Shown one piece after another: positions 48,190-60,114 of a stretch of 64,000 bases of DNA. A program made the position numbers and the translations under genes. The notes under the pieces were generated by a model, which had not been told where the DNA came from, made no database searches, and saw nothing but the letters and a program-made list of their open reading frames with translations. The stretch is taken from the NCBI GenBank assembly GCA_941918925.1, contig OW799233.1, positions 120,554,333 to 120,618,332 of the forward strand, read 5' to 3'. Positions within the stretch are counted from its first letter, which is position 1, and each line of letters starts with the position of its first letter. The stretch is from Phyto melanocephala. Lineage: Eukaryota; Arthropoda; Insecta; Diptera; Rhinophoridae.

Positions 48190-48330
48190 TTCAAGCATTC
48201 AAAGGATGGTCAATAAGTTTAATATTCTCTTGAGTTAACGTACCGGTTGGTATCTTGAAAACATTGCTGTTGTAAACGAGAGTGTCGCCGAAAACCCGAA
48301 AACATCAACTAGGAATCGTTCTCAACAAAG
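48190..48330 (+). pseudogene. Mariner-type transposase relic (N-terminal linker)
   Basis: One frame reads VSSIQRMVNKFNILLS, a stop, then RTGWYLENIAVVNESVAENP and KTSTRNRSQQ. This matches the region between the two HTH motifs of mariner-superfamily transposases (STIQRxVxKF, then ENIAxVxESVxENP). Neither the rest of the gene nor the ends were found. Confidence 0.65.
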
Positions 48331-49849
48331 ACGTAGCTACAAATTTTTTCTCAGTTTATCAAAAGTTTAACAATTTTTTCTGGGAGGTGGTACGCAAAAT
48401 CTTATTGATCAGTTAATTTTATATGTATTAAAAGTTTAAATAGTTAATTTTTTCAAATATAAATTTGAAATATTTGGCGTTGAATCTTAAATGTTTGTTT
48501 AAAAACTCAACGATTATTATTTTTGTTGCAAGTTCTAAAAATGTTATTTTTTATGAAATGCTTATTTTTTTCTCTAGTCCTAGAAAAATTTAATTTGTGA
48601 CAAAAAAAAAAAATTGCCCTGTGCGAACCGTGTCCAAAAGCAGTGAATACCAAACGATTGGTATGAATGGTTTTTATGTTAATTGCAAAAATCTAGAAGT
48701 TGTGCATGCTATAAGTGTTATTAAAAATGTGTTATTATATTAAGTGTGTTATTAAAACTTTAAAGTGTTATATTTTTTAACTATCAAATGGTTATTTTTT
48801 TTTTAAATAAGTTTCAACAATATCAATATTTTCAGTTATTACACAAGTCGACAAAAACATATGTGTTTACAAACTTTACTTACAAATGTCAACGAATGCT
48901 GAACGAATGGTGCGAATCTTTTTAGTTTTTCCATCAAGTTATATCAGTGAGTTTGCACATATCAATACATAATTTTATTGTTGTCAAAGACAATATGAAA
49001 CAAAGAATTTACGAACAGGCAGTATGTATAAATGGTTTCATTTTGTTCTCTGGACCCCACGTATACTTCAGACTCTGATATGGTTTTAATTTATTAGAAG
49101 TGTTTTCGAGAATTTTTCTTATGAAAATTTAGTTGTGTTGCATAAACAATTATAACAACTACAACAAAAAAACACACAGTTTGTACCACCATGTATGTAC
49201 ATACATACATACATAATTAAGTGTGCACAGCCGTAGTTTTCTATTGTAGATGTTTTTTTTTTAAATTAAATTTTGTTGTTGCAATTAAAAATTAATATTT
49301 TTGCGAAAATTTTTGCTGGTTATAAACCGACTGAACTAATATTTTCCATTAATTTTCTTTCATGTATGCATACCTTATAGTGGCATTCTAAAAATTGTGT
49401 CTGAGAGCTGCAAAATCTAACTTAGTTTGGGTAAAAATTTAAGGCACTTATGGTCTCTCGTTTATATCTTAGCTTATATCTCAGCTTATAATACCCACAT
49501 GATTAGCAAAATTCTTTAAAGCATATCTGATTAATTGATATTATATGGAAGTCCGAGGTATACCTGAAATAAATATTTTAGAAATTACAAACAGAATTAC
49601 AAACTTGTATATACTCTTTAATACTCATGTGTCAAGGGTTAAAAGGCAATTATAATATGACTTCATTGCCTTAATATTATATGATCGTCCTGAGCATGTC
49701 GATACCATGGACTTTTTTGTGTGGCCTCATGGCTATTCAGTTGTGAATAAAAGGCCCTAAAAATTTAGTGCAATATTGTCAAAAATAAAAGTTACATAAT
49801 AATAATACAGCTACTATTACGTTTTTGCCACCTCCTGTAAAGTTACCAC
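48331..49849. other. AT-rich DNA with short repeat fragments
   Basis: CTACAAATTTTTTCTGGGAG-like sequence at about 48338-48395 recurs at 46571 and, reversed, near 58070, suggesting an unclassified dispersed repeat. An INE-1-like relic lies at about 49480-49640. Confidence 0.4.
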
Positions 49850-49955
49850 CAAGGCAAATTTATTCATCAGGTGGTCTTGATTTATCAGCTGATTAATTTT
49901 TTCTTCAGTAATTTTAAACTTCAGCTGTCATTTATTTTAAATGTCAAACTTCATA
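49850..49955. mobile_element. Half copy of the AAGGCAAATTTATTCATCA MITE
   Basis: AAGGCAAATTTATTCATCAG, then CAGCTGTCATTTATTTTAAA and TGTCAAACTTCATAT, match one arm and interior of the intact element at 53628-53834. Confidence 0.55.
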
Positions 49956-52094
49956 TATAAAAAACGTTTGTTTAAGCATTCAGTTAAAATGAGTTAAAGT
50001 AATCAATAAGAGTCATAATTTGGGAGATATCGTAAATATTTATAACGGTTTAATTTTAAATTCAGAATGAATTGATTTGCTATTTTAAAAAAAATTTTAA
50101 TTATGTTTATTTGAATCATGTTTTATTGAAAATATTTTTTTTAAGTTTCTTTAAAAATTTTAAGGTTTAATAATAAATTAAAAATAACATTTCATCCAAT
50201 ATTGAGTAAATATTATTTGTCGAATTTTTACTTTTTACTCTCAAAAATTTATAAGGAATAGAAGAGGTATCAAAAACGCATTTAATATTTAATTTTAAAA
50301 TTATCTAAATTAAAATACTTGACTAAGCATTTTCTAATACTTGGTATTTTTTTTTCCTAATTTTTAAATGTATTAGAATAAACCAGTCAAACTGTAACAT
50401 CTGCAGATTAAAACAAATTACAACAAACTAAAATTTAAACCAAATTTTACGAATGTATTTTTTCTAGTGTATAAAAAAAAACTTTGTTGAAGCGGAAAAA
50501 CGTTTTTTCTACTTCCGCTAGCTAAAATTTTGTAGTTAAACATTTAAAAAATCTTATCATTAGCAGTGCCGCATTTTATACACCCACCACCAATCAGCAT
50601 TCGCTCAGTTTTAAATACAATTTTGCAATCTATTTTAATGTTAAATTATATAGTGGGCGAGCTACTATTTAATATTAAATTAAAGCTAACAGAATCATTA
50701 TATAAAATATCACCTGAGCAGCAAGCCATAAAGTAATCGAACCACTTCCATTTTAGCACCGCTAAATTATGCCAATCGTGCAAAGTATTTATACTCGTAA
50801 GTTTGTATGAAGATATGACACTAATACCGGAAATTATATCTGTCCTACTTGAATTTTATAAATCTTTCAATTCAAGAACAATCTAGGTTTTTGGAATTTC
50901 AGCCAGTACAAATTTCGGCAATATTAATATCTGGAAATGGGAATCGTCTTGTGGTGTCCAGACGAACAAGATTCTGAAATTTTTCTCCCCTATTTAAGAT
51001 CCGGTCACTCTTATGTACATACATGTAGGTGTATATATTTTTGGAGGTCGTGTTCCAAACCGAATACTAAAATTAATATGCCACACACTTTTTAGCGGTA
51101 AATAAAAAAAAACAACTAAAACAATTGTTTATATATTTCTGATCTATTACGAATATAAACTATACAAACAAATATGCATAAACATATGTATGTATGTACA
51201 TTGTAGATATTTAAACCAGAACACCCAAACATCTGCCATACAAATTAGCAAAATAATGTATTTCAAATGTAATAATTATTTGTAGCGTATTTTCTGTATT
51301 AATTAATCAACCGCTTAAGAGAGAATCAATGTTAATTAAGAATAAATTTTAAAATTATTTAAATAAAAAAAAAAATATAAACAAATTATTGCTCTTTTAT
51401 TACTACCACTATACCCGTTTAAGGTAGACATTTATTGGCGATAAATTTGTAAACTTTATAAAGTGCATGTTTTGTCTTTGAAATAAAAATATTTTATTAG
51501 AGACATAATGAGGACTGATAATATGTGCTTAGAAGTTAAGAACTGTTTATATAAAACCCAGCCACGCTTTAGAAACTATTTTAAAATTCTAGAGGCAATA
51601 TTTTTATTGCTTTAATATAATTTTCTTAACTTAGCAACTGTTCATGCAAACATGAGGTAAACAATACTAATAGTATAGGGTGTGACAAATATCACAATGG
51701 GATTAAGAACTTATAATTGGGTGATTCACAAGGTGTCTTATCATGTCATATTGTTTTAAAATTTTACAATGGTTTAAAAATGTTGTTGTTGCTTTTCAAA
51801 CCAAAAATGTCTTTGTGCTAAACGGCTAGGCCGGCTAAGATAAGCCGCAATAGTTTTTGTAAGCCGTCGCCGTTCATTGTATAATTTTATCGGGCCGACA
51901 TCCAAATCTAAGCGAAGTTGCTAATTTTTAATAAAACACATCACTGGCGGCGTCAAATAAGATCGGCTAAGGACTCTGCTGTTTTTGTTTATCAAACAAA
52001 ATTTAATTTATTTGTGATTTGCGGCAAAACTGAAAAAAGGAAAATATTGTGGTAAGATCTAATTTAATAAATTCATGGATTAGAATTAAAAAAT
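49956..52094. other. AT-rich DNA, no gene seen
   Basis: No coding or RNA feature supported over about 2 kb. GGCTAGGCCGGCTAAG near 51828 is a locally GC-rich motif of unknown meaning. Confidence 0.35.
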
Positions 52095-52106
52095 ATTTTA
52101 ATTTAG

Positions 52107-52202
52107 CCAAAGCCGAAGCGTATGCGCATAAACCCAACGAGGAAATGGACCATTGTAGAGGAGAAGGCGCTCATTGAATTTTTAATGACAAATGTTGTTT
52201 AG
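52107..52202 (+). pseudogene. Myb/SANT-like domain fragment
   Basis: After an apparent acceptor (TTTTAATTTAG) the plus strand encodes KPKRMRINPTRKWTIVEEKA then LIEFLMTNVV and a stop. KWTIVEEKALIEFL matches the first helix of Myb/SANT-like domains found in transposon-associated (PIF/Harbinger) and host proteins. A possible donor (TTGTG|GTAAGA) is just upstream at about 52050. The frame stops where the mariner relic on the other strand begins, so this looks like a disrupted copy. Confidence 0.45.
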
Positions 52203-52219
52203 TTACTTGAGTCTGCCAT

Positions 52220-52450
52220 TACAACATCCAAAATGTACTCTTCGCACAAACTGGCTATTATATTAATTTTTTCACTTGTTTTTGGCATTATTCAAAACAT
52301 CTCTCCAAATTTGTGGTTGTATCGCTTGAATTTTTGCAAAGGTGTTCGTCTTGTGTTCATGGATTATCTCAGGCTTGTTTATATGTAGTCGCTCCTTTAA
52401 TTACCCCAAAGAAAATAGTCGGCTGCTATAACCAATTAATTTCCGATTTT
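52220..52450 (-). pseudogene. Mariner-type transposase relic (C-terminal)
   Basis: The minus strand encodes LKERLHINKPEIIHEHKTNT then FAKIQAIQPQIWRDVLNNAK, matching the C-terminal tail of mariner-type transposases (LKERVYxNKPxTIxELK...AIxPxM...VxxNA). The catalytic region upstream is decayed. The plus-strand ORF at 52313-52516 is a shadow. Confidence 0.65.
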
Positions 52451-52784
52451 CCGAAACTTGACTTAAAAGTGTCATTGTGTCTCGGGCAGTGTTGGCATTG
52501 TCTTTATCTAAATTAAACCACATCTCAAGTCTGCTTTATAAATCAGGATGTAAAAAATGTTCTATCCTAAACTGATTCCGATCTTCGTTTACGTTTACAG
52601 AATCACCATCTTCTTTTTGACCATCTGTTGCAATTTAGCTCTAAAGTGTAGTTTTTGCCAATAATCTGTAGGTTTTAATTCTTGCACCATTTGCACCTTG
52701 TATGAGAATAATAGTAATCGTTTTTTTTATGACCTTTTACACAGTTTTTATTTATAATTGACAACTTGTTTGCCGATATCTGGG

Positions 52785-52967
52785 GGCTTTAAAAACTTGA
52801 TTTTAACATAAACACGGACAGATGGACGTAGCTTAATCAATTCCTCTATCTATCAGGATTCAAAGCATAAAAACTTAATAGGGTTTAAAAGAAATTATAA
52901 AAATATTACAAACCGAATGACAAACTTATTTATACGCTTTTTTACACTCCCATATGAAGGGTATAAA
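52785..52967 (-). mobile_element. INE-1-like fragment, decayed
   Basis: ACTTGATTTTAACATAAACA, CGGACAGATGGACG, TTACAAACCGAATGACAAAC and ATGAAGGGTATAAA: the core and 5' end of the family with many mutations. Confidence 0.6.
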
Positions 52968-53627
52968 AACGAAAGCCAATTTCATTGATCTTAAAATTCT
53001 AGTCACTAAAAATCAAGCATATTGCGAGTACAAGCAATTAGCGTAGGTTCTGTTTTCATCACAAACTGTACGAAACTATTCGCCTCTAGGAAATTTCAAT
53101 TAAATAGCAATTTTCAATTATTTTTTATTTCAAAGTAGAAAAACCTCGAAAAAATACAATTTCTAAAAACAAATACTCATAATGCCAATGTCAAATTTTA
53201 TAAAATATCTTTTTATTTTTTCTTACTGTGAAATAAAATGATGTACGTTTACGAGCAAATATGCAAGTGGTGGGCGCCTAACTACTGCAAACTTATTAAA
53301 CAAATACGTCATTATTTGTACAATTCAAACAATTTTGTTTTTGTCTTAACTTGTTTTAAAAGCCATTTAAGGGCGTTTATTTATGTTATAATTGTAATAA
53401 ATATTGCATGAATATTTTGCACTTGTCATTGTCATTATTTTTAATATACATATGTATTTCACATACTTACTACAATAGCCAAACTTGTAGTTGCAGTTAT
53501 TTTTAGAAGAATAAAGAAAATATTTAATATTGAATAACGCTATTTCAATATGCATGAAATGAGGGTGTTGCTTCGAGTGTGTTTTGATTGCTAAACATTA
53601 TGCACATAATTCAATTCCATGCATACT

Positions 53628-53834
53628 TCCAAGGCATATTTATTCATCAGGTAATTGCAGTTCGAAAGAAAATTTTTGTTTATATTTTTTTTAATATGAA
53701 GTTTGACATTTGAAATAAATGAGAAAAAAATGTTTTTTTTATCTATGCACTTTGACAGCTGAAATTTAAAATAAGTGCGGAAAAAAATAATAAGCCAATG
53801 AATCAAGACAACATGATGAATAAATATGCCTTGG
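53628..53834. mobile_element. Intact MITE with 21-bp inverted repeats
   Basis: CCAAGGCATATTTATTCATC and its reverse complement bound about 206 bp, and the 6-bp sequence CATACT lies directly outside both ends (53622-53627 and 53835-53840). Related half copies are at 49850-49955 and near 61790-61845. The 113-aa ORF at 53591-53932 crosses it and is a shadow. Confidence 0.75.
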
Positions 53835-53999
53835 CATACTACAATACAATTGTGTTGATTTACACTTAAATACCGAAAAATTGAAGGACAACTCTTAATA
53901 AGTGTACACATTTGATAAATATTTATCACCAATATTTTTCATTAATATTAATTTAATGTTATGTAATATTTTTTACACCAAATAATTCTTTGAAATGAA

Positions 54000-54874
54000 A
54001 ACAAGTAAGAGCGCTATATTCGGCCGTGCCGAATCTTATATACCCTTCACAACGTGAATTCATGCAATAACAGTGGTTTGTGTCACCATTCATCCCATAT
54101 GAAATACGTACATACATATAAAAACATACATATATAAAAACGTCCCATTGTAAAATTATAAATTCACGTGTGAATGTTAAAAAAAAAAAAAAAAAAAAAA
54201 AATTTAAAAACAAATTTAAAAAAAAAATTTTAAAAAAACTTAAAAAAAAAAAAAAATTTTTAAAAAATTATTATGTATATAATATATACAAAACAAAAAA
54301 AAAAATAAAAAATAAATTAAAAAAAAAAAATTAAAAAAAAAAATAATAATAATAATATAAATAATATATTAAATAAAAAATAAAAAAAAAAATAAAAAAA
54401 AAAATAAAAAAAAAAATTTTAAAAAAATTAAAAAAAAATTTTTTTGGCTCAGCTGGGATTCGATGCCACGTTTTCTCTAACCAGTATACACGTTTGTATG
54501 TATGTATGTTGTTGTTGTAATGTTGCTTTTGTGAAAAAAAAATCGAGGTGGTCGTGGGTTTTTGCTCATATCTCAGATGTTTATGTACCGATGTTTCTGA
54601 TTTTCAATAGCGATCTACTCCCGAATATTTCTGATATTTTAATACCTCACCCGAGTCCAAGCGATGTCGGGGGGCTTCAAAAAGTTGATTTCAACATACA
54701 CACGGACAGACGGTCAGACGGACAGACGGACAGACTGACAGCGCTTAATCGACTCCCCTATTCATAAGCTTTCAGAAAATATATACTTTATGGGGTCGGA
54801 AATCAAAATTGTAGAAATTTCACACGGAATGACAAACCTATATATACCCTTTTTCACTGTGTGAAGGGTATAAT
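54000..54874 (-). mobile_element. INE-1/DINE-1-like element, complete copy
   Basis: Starts ACAAGTAAGAGCGCTATATT plus hairpin, includes a long A tract, GGCTCAGCTGGGATTCGATG, CACGGACAGACGGTCAGACG, the core CTTTATGGGGTCGGAAATC, and the 5' end TTTTTCACTGTGTGAAGGGT. The 107-aa ORF at 54444-54767 is a read-through of the element and not a gene. Confidence 0.85.
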
Positions 54875-54889
54875 AAAAAAAAATTTAAA

Positions 54890-55342
54890 AAAAATTTAAA
54901 AAAAAATTTTTTTGGCTCAGCTGGGATTTGATGCCACGTTTTCTCTAACCAGTATACACGTTTGTATGTATGTATGTTGTTGTTGTAATGTTGCTTTTGT
55001 GAAAAAAAAATCGAGGTGGTCGTGGGTTTTTGCTCATATCTCAGTTGTTTATGTACCGATGTTTCTGATTTTCAATAGCGATCTACTCCCGAATATTTCT
55101 GATATTTTAATACCTCACCCGAGTCCAAGCGATGTCGGAGGGCTTCAAAAAGTTGATTTCAACATACACACGGACAGACGGTCAGACGGACAGACGGACA
55201 GACTGACAGCGCTTAATCGACTCCCCTATTCATAAGCTTTCAGAAAATATATACTTTATGGGGTCGGAAATCAAAATTGTAGAAATTTCACACGGAATGA
55301 CAAACCTATATATACCCTTTTTCACTGTGTGAAGGGTATAAA
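54890..55342 (-). mobile_element. INE-1-like element, near-identical tandem duplicate of the previous half
   Basis: Repeats the GGCTCAGCTGGGAT-to-GTGAAGGGTATA part of the copy at 54000-54874 with a 468-bp offset. The 107-aa translations of the two copies differ at one residue, so the duplication is recent or was homogenised. Confidence 0.85.
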
Positions 55343-56093
55343 AAAGGTTTCTAAGTCAAAATCTGCAGTTTTTGCTTAAAATCAAAAATAAAATATAAAT
55401 GTAACTAAATCTCTATATAATGGCGTAAAGAGCAAACAATTACAAATAAAAGCTAGACTAGATATTGATAGTAAGCGGCAGAGACAGATAGTTGAATAAA
55501 ACCTAAGCAAAAACTCAAAACAAACATATTTTGACTTAACACCTTTGTGGCACACGTCAAAAATTGCTAAAGTTTGTTGAAATTAAGAAAATAATTGTGC
55601 CATTAATTATAAAAGTGGTATTAGTCAGAAAAATAAATAATTTCTTTATCTGTTTCTTCACACCATATTACTTTAAACGTTATTAGTTTAATGTGATTTT
55701 CATTATGTTGTCAAAAATGAACCCTGTATGAATAGTCCCTATTTCAACGATAAATGGAATTTACTTAGCGTTAATTATGAAAATGGTATAAGTCAAAATT
55801 TTTTAACAAATTTTTTTTAAATTTTCTAATGACAGTAATGACAACGAATGTAATACGTGTTTTTGTAAACTTAAAAAATGGTACAGTTATATTATGGTTA
55901 ATATGTTTTAATTATATGAAAATCTTTTGGTTTTATTTTAATTGTATGGATTTTACTTCTTTCATAGTAACAACAGTAACGCAAAAGAAAACAAATAGGA
56001 ATTTCAATTAAAAATTTAAACTTATTTATTAAAATTTTATTTGATTTTGCTTCAACGGTCAAAATATAATATTAATTAAATAAAAATCAAAAG
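55343..56093. other. AT-rich DNA, no gene seen
   Basis: No feature supported; the ORF at 55829-56011 has no recognisable features. Confidence 0.4.
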
Positions 56094-56372
56094 TTTTTCA
56101 ATATTTTATTTGGTTGTTGGGTTTAAGCTGGTCTTTATGCATTTCACTGGTGCTTATACCAGATCATCAGTAGACCATTTACCCAAATTCTTGAAGTTTT
56201 AAAATGTTGTAAGTTTTATTTCTAAGTTCTTATTAACAAAATAAGAATTCAAAAATAAAACAAAAAACTATAAAAAACTTCTTCAAAAACCCAACCAACA
56301 TTTTTTTCTTATTAAAGTATTTTATTTTTTTAATCCAGCTTAAACCCAACAACCAAATAAAATATTGAAAAA
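56094..56372. repeat. Fold-back element with 38-bp perfect inverted repeats
   Basis: Arms at 56094-56131 and 56335-56372 are exact reverse complements (TTTTTCAATATTTTATTTGG... on the left), separated by a 203-bp loop. No clear target duplication is seen, and no related copy elsewhere in the window. A transcript would form a long hairpin. Confidence 0.8.
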
Positions 56373-56968
56373 TTAGTTGGGAGCATATCCCGAATAATTA
56401 AGTAAATTATTAATAGTTTTTATTAAAAAAATACTGAAAAATTAAGTAAAATTTCTATACCCATAGATTTATATTTATTCGAAATTTTTATTCTTAAATA
56501 TATTAAATTTAACGATAATTTCGCATATTTATAATCCAAATCGATCGTTTTGATTCAAAAAATAACGTAAAAATCCGGTGACGTGAATAATTCTACTATT
56601 TATTGTTAATTTTTATTAAATTTTAGCATTTTCTTCCTGTATTTATTTGTTCCTTACGTTGTGTGTTTATTGCTTTTATTGACTATCATACCTTTTGAAG
56701 TTGTTTTCCTGTGGTTTTTAAGTCCCATTTTTTTCGTTCTCATGTTACCAAAATAAATCAATTAAAAGAGAGTAAAACTAAATTTCTTAGAATATGACAA
56801 TATAAGGGTTATGGTTTAAAAGAATAATTTAAAATATACAAATCAATATAAACCTCAAACTCATTTAAATTTAGATTTTTAATATTGTAAAATATAATGG
56901 AACCTTAACCTTAAGCTTACAACATACTTGCACTTACCTTTGTATAATATAGTCCTAATTTATTTAAA
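56373..56968. other. AT-rich DNA, no gene seen
   Basis: No feature supported. Confidence 0.4.
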
Positions 56969-57677
56969 ACAAGTAACAGTGCTATATTCGGCCGTGCCGA
57001 ATCTTATATACCCTTCAAAACGTGTAGTCATGCAATAACAATTGTTTTTATCACCATTCATCTCATATAAAATACGCACATGCATGTAAAAAACATAAAA
57101 AAAAAAATTAATAAAAAAATTACAAAAAAAAATTTAAAAAAAATTCAAAAAAAAATTTAAAAAAAATTTTAAAAAATTTTTAACAAAAAATAAAAAAAAA
57201 TATAAAAAAATAATAAAATATAAATAATATATTAAATAAAATAAAATAAAATTTTTTTGGCTCAGCTGGAATTCGATGCCACGCTTACTTTAATCAGTAT
57301 GTATGTAGGTTGTTGTTGTAATTGTGAAAAAAACGAGGTGGTCGTGGTTTTTTGCTCATATCTCAGAAAGTTATGGGGCGATTGTGCTGAATTTCAATAG
57401 CGATTCATTCCTGGATATTTCCAAGAGATTGATACCATATAGAGATGTGAGGAACATATAGTTGCTTCTAAAAGTTGATTTCAACCAACACACGGACAGA
57501 CGGGCAGACGGACAGACGGGCAGACGGACAGACGGTCAGGGCTTAATCGACTCCTCTATTCATAAGCTTTCAGAAAAATATACTTTATGTGGTCGGAAAT
57601 GAAAATTGTAGAAATTACAAACGGAATGACAAAGCTACATACATATACCCTTGTGCACCACAGGTGAAGGGTATAAA
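56969..57677 (-). mobile_element. INE-1/DINE-1-like element, complete copy
   Basis: ACAAGTAACAGTGCTATATT, hairpin, A tract, GGCTCAGCTGGAATTCGATG, an expanded GACGGACAGACGGGCA cluster, a core (TACTTTATGTGGTCGGAAAT) and a CACCACAGGTGAAGGGTATA end. Closest to the copy at 4607-5388 (same AACAGTGC start and CACCACAGG end). Confidence 0.85.
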
Positions 57678-58893
57678 AAAACATTGTTATCTTATGCATT
57701 GGTTTGAGCTTAAAAAAACACGGGTCAACTTAAACGAGTTTAGTAATAATAAATCTACAATTGATGCATGGTAAATGCAAAATACATAAATATTTTTAGT
57801 GTTAGATATGAAATAAATAACCTCTATGCATATTGAACGCTAAATACAAAAAGAGTACAACTCAAAAATTTCCAAAGTCAACTTCTTGCCATTATTAAAA
57901 TCACAATGCTTAGAACTGTAAAAAATTGTTATAGAATACTAACGCAAAATGGTTTTTTGCCACCTCCAGAATTTAAAACAACTAACTATTGAAATTTGAT
58001 ATACATACAAAATTATTCAATTAAAGATTTTGAAGCATAAAATATTTTTCATGCTTTTGAAACCCCAAGAAAAAATTTGTAGCTACGCCATTTGTAGAAT
58101 ACTTTCTGCAAGTTAAATATATGATATTGAAGAGACTTAACATGAATTAATTCCACAATATTTTTTGCTGAAAATTTTGACGGCGAGTTAAAGGGTCAAC
58201 GATATTTTTGTCTGCCTGTCTTTCTTCCTGTCTACCTACAGTCAATTGGTTAAAAAAACTCATGAAATAAATTTTCATCAAATTTGTTATGGATGTACCT
58301 TGATACTTGGGACTTACATAAAATACACTTTTTATCGCTAGGTAATAACTTGCTAATTACAGCAACTATTTTAGTATAAAATAAAATGATATTTTAAATG
58401 GTACTAAAAGTTTTTTAAGAATATATGAACACGATAAATTTTTGAAATTGTTTCTGTATAATTCTTAAATATTAAGACATTTTATTGAAAACAATAAAAA
58501 AGTCTACCACTTCACATTTTTCATTAATTTCATTAAGATTATCATCGATTAATATATTTATTTAAAAAGAAAAAAGTATAAACAAAAAACAAAACTACTT
58601 TAAAAAGTAAAAAAAAAATATTAGAAACTAAATGCAATTGCGGAAGTGTTAAAAAAAATAAAAAACAAAAAATCGCCTATAACAGTACAAAACAAAATAA
58701 AACAAAAGCCACGGACTGCAAATGTGCACAGTGAACAAAATTAGAAAACAAAAATTCGACAACGCATGATATCGAAATCGAAAATCAAATAGTAAAAAAG
58801 CATAGAAAAAAAAATTCAATAACACATAAGAAAAGAAATAAAAAATTTTTTAGAAATAAAAGATATTGACTGTTACAAACAAAACTGCAGGCC
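57678..58893. other. AT-rich DNA leading into a probable 5' UTR
   Basis: From about 58560 the sequence becomes A-rich, with ACAAAAC-type leader composition, up to the ATG at 58894. No TATA or initiator could be assigned. CTGCAG|GCC just before the ATG could be a splice acceptor, so the promoter may lie farther upstream. Confidence 0.4.
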
Positions 58894-58939
58894 ATGATGA
58901 CAGCTAAATGGATTTGGTATTTAGCACTAACAATATTCG
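58894..58939 (+). CDS. Probable first coding exon of a gene continuing beyond the window
   Basis: Reads MMTAKWIWYLALTIF and then meets a strong donor, TTCG|GTAAGT, leaving phase 1. The peptide has a short polar start, a Lys and a hydrophobic stretch, as in the n- and h-regions of a secretory signal peptide, so the full protein may be secreted or a membrane receptor (inference). The context GCCATGATG is acceptable. No matching acceptor exon was recognised in the next 5 kb, so the first intron probably runs past the window. Too short to name; it could be a chance ATG plus GTAAGT. Confidence 0.5.
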
Positions 58940-58973
58940 GTAAGTATAAGCAACATACTTAAATACAAACAAA

Positions 58974-59105
58974 AAAAAAACAAAATTACTTTTCCGAATA
59001 GAGAGAAAATCTTTATTAATTAATATAAAAAAAAACAAAAAACAAATTTTTTTTCCGATTAGAGAGAAAATCTTTATGAATTAATATAAAAAATAAAAAA
59101 ACAAG
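58974..59105. repeat. ~63-bp tandem duplication
   Basis: Two units share TTCCGA(A/T)TAGAGAGAAAA and TCTTTATxAATTAATATAAA, each followed by an A-rich tract. Just inside the putative first intron. Confidence 0.7.
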
Positions 59106-60114
59106 AAATTTTTTCCTAAACATTCCTTCTAATTATAAATAAGCAACGACGTCATACATGGCGTATGATTATTATTTTCTATTTATAAAAATTAACTGGA
59201 TTTTATTTTATTCCGTATATGTATATATGATTGTTTAGTAATACATTTACTTTAAGACAAATGAATTAATTTCCATGTCATAATTTGTGCTAAATTTATA
59301 TTTTGATTGAACGTAAATCAAACAATTTAATTGTTTTTTTTCTTTTTATTTTTCTTTTTAAAAGTTAGTGTGTAATTCGTCTATTTTTGTGCGTGAGTTT
59401 ATTTGTTTTTGGCAATGATCGTCAAAAAGATAAACAACAACAACAACAGCACCGGCAGCAAAAAATCTCCTCTCAAGAGTGTCTACTGCGGTAATCAAGT
59501 TGTTCGCTTCGTCAATACTCTGATATTGAAATAATTCAATAGATCGTTAATCAATTTAATTACTGATGAAATAAAACTTTCAAATAAAATATTTAAGACC
59601 AAAAATTTTGAAACACATTTCTACATACAGGCGTACATAAATATAAACATATTTATTTTTTCTTTGTTTATAACTTGTAATTGAAATTTTGTTTAATCAT
59701 TTGTGTTGTAAAAATATTGATCAAACCCTGTGTTGTAATAACATGTCGTCGTTATTTATCAAGGCAAATGAAAATAAAAATGTATAGGTTTTAATTAAAA
59801 AGAGATAAATTGAATTGAATTTTTTTTATGAAAATGAGATATTATTTGACTTATATAAATCTATGAACAGCAGAAAGGTAGATTTTTTTTTGTAAATAGA
59901 GATTTTACGAAAAATTTCCTAATGGTTAATTTTTAATTTTTGAACTCAGAAAAAAGCTACAGGCTTATTTTAGCTGTGTCGTTCTTAATTTTACAACTAT
60001 TTGATTTTGTTAAATTGAAGCAATTTAAAAATAAGAATAAGATTATTAATAAGTAGTGCTTTCTTTAAGGTTTGGTATTCTTTTAAACGTGTGCAATTGC
60101 ATGGTAAAACTAAA
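59106..60114. other. Putative intronic AT-rich DNA, no feature seen
   Basis: A CAACAACAACAACAGCACCG stretch near 59438 is the only simple repeat of note. Confidence 0.4.

Noticed and set aside
54444..55235. Two 107-aa ORFs with almost identical sequence
   Set aside because: They are read-through translations of INE-1-like copies (GGCTCAGCTGG to the GACGGACAG cluster), not paralogous genes.
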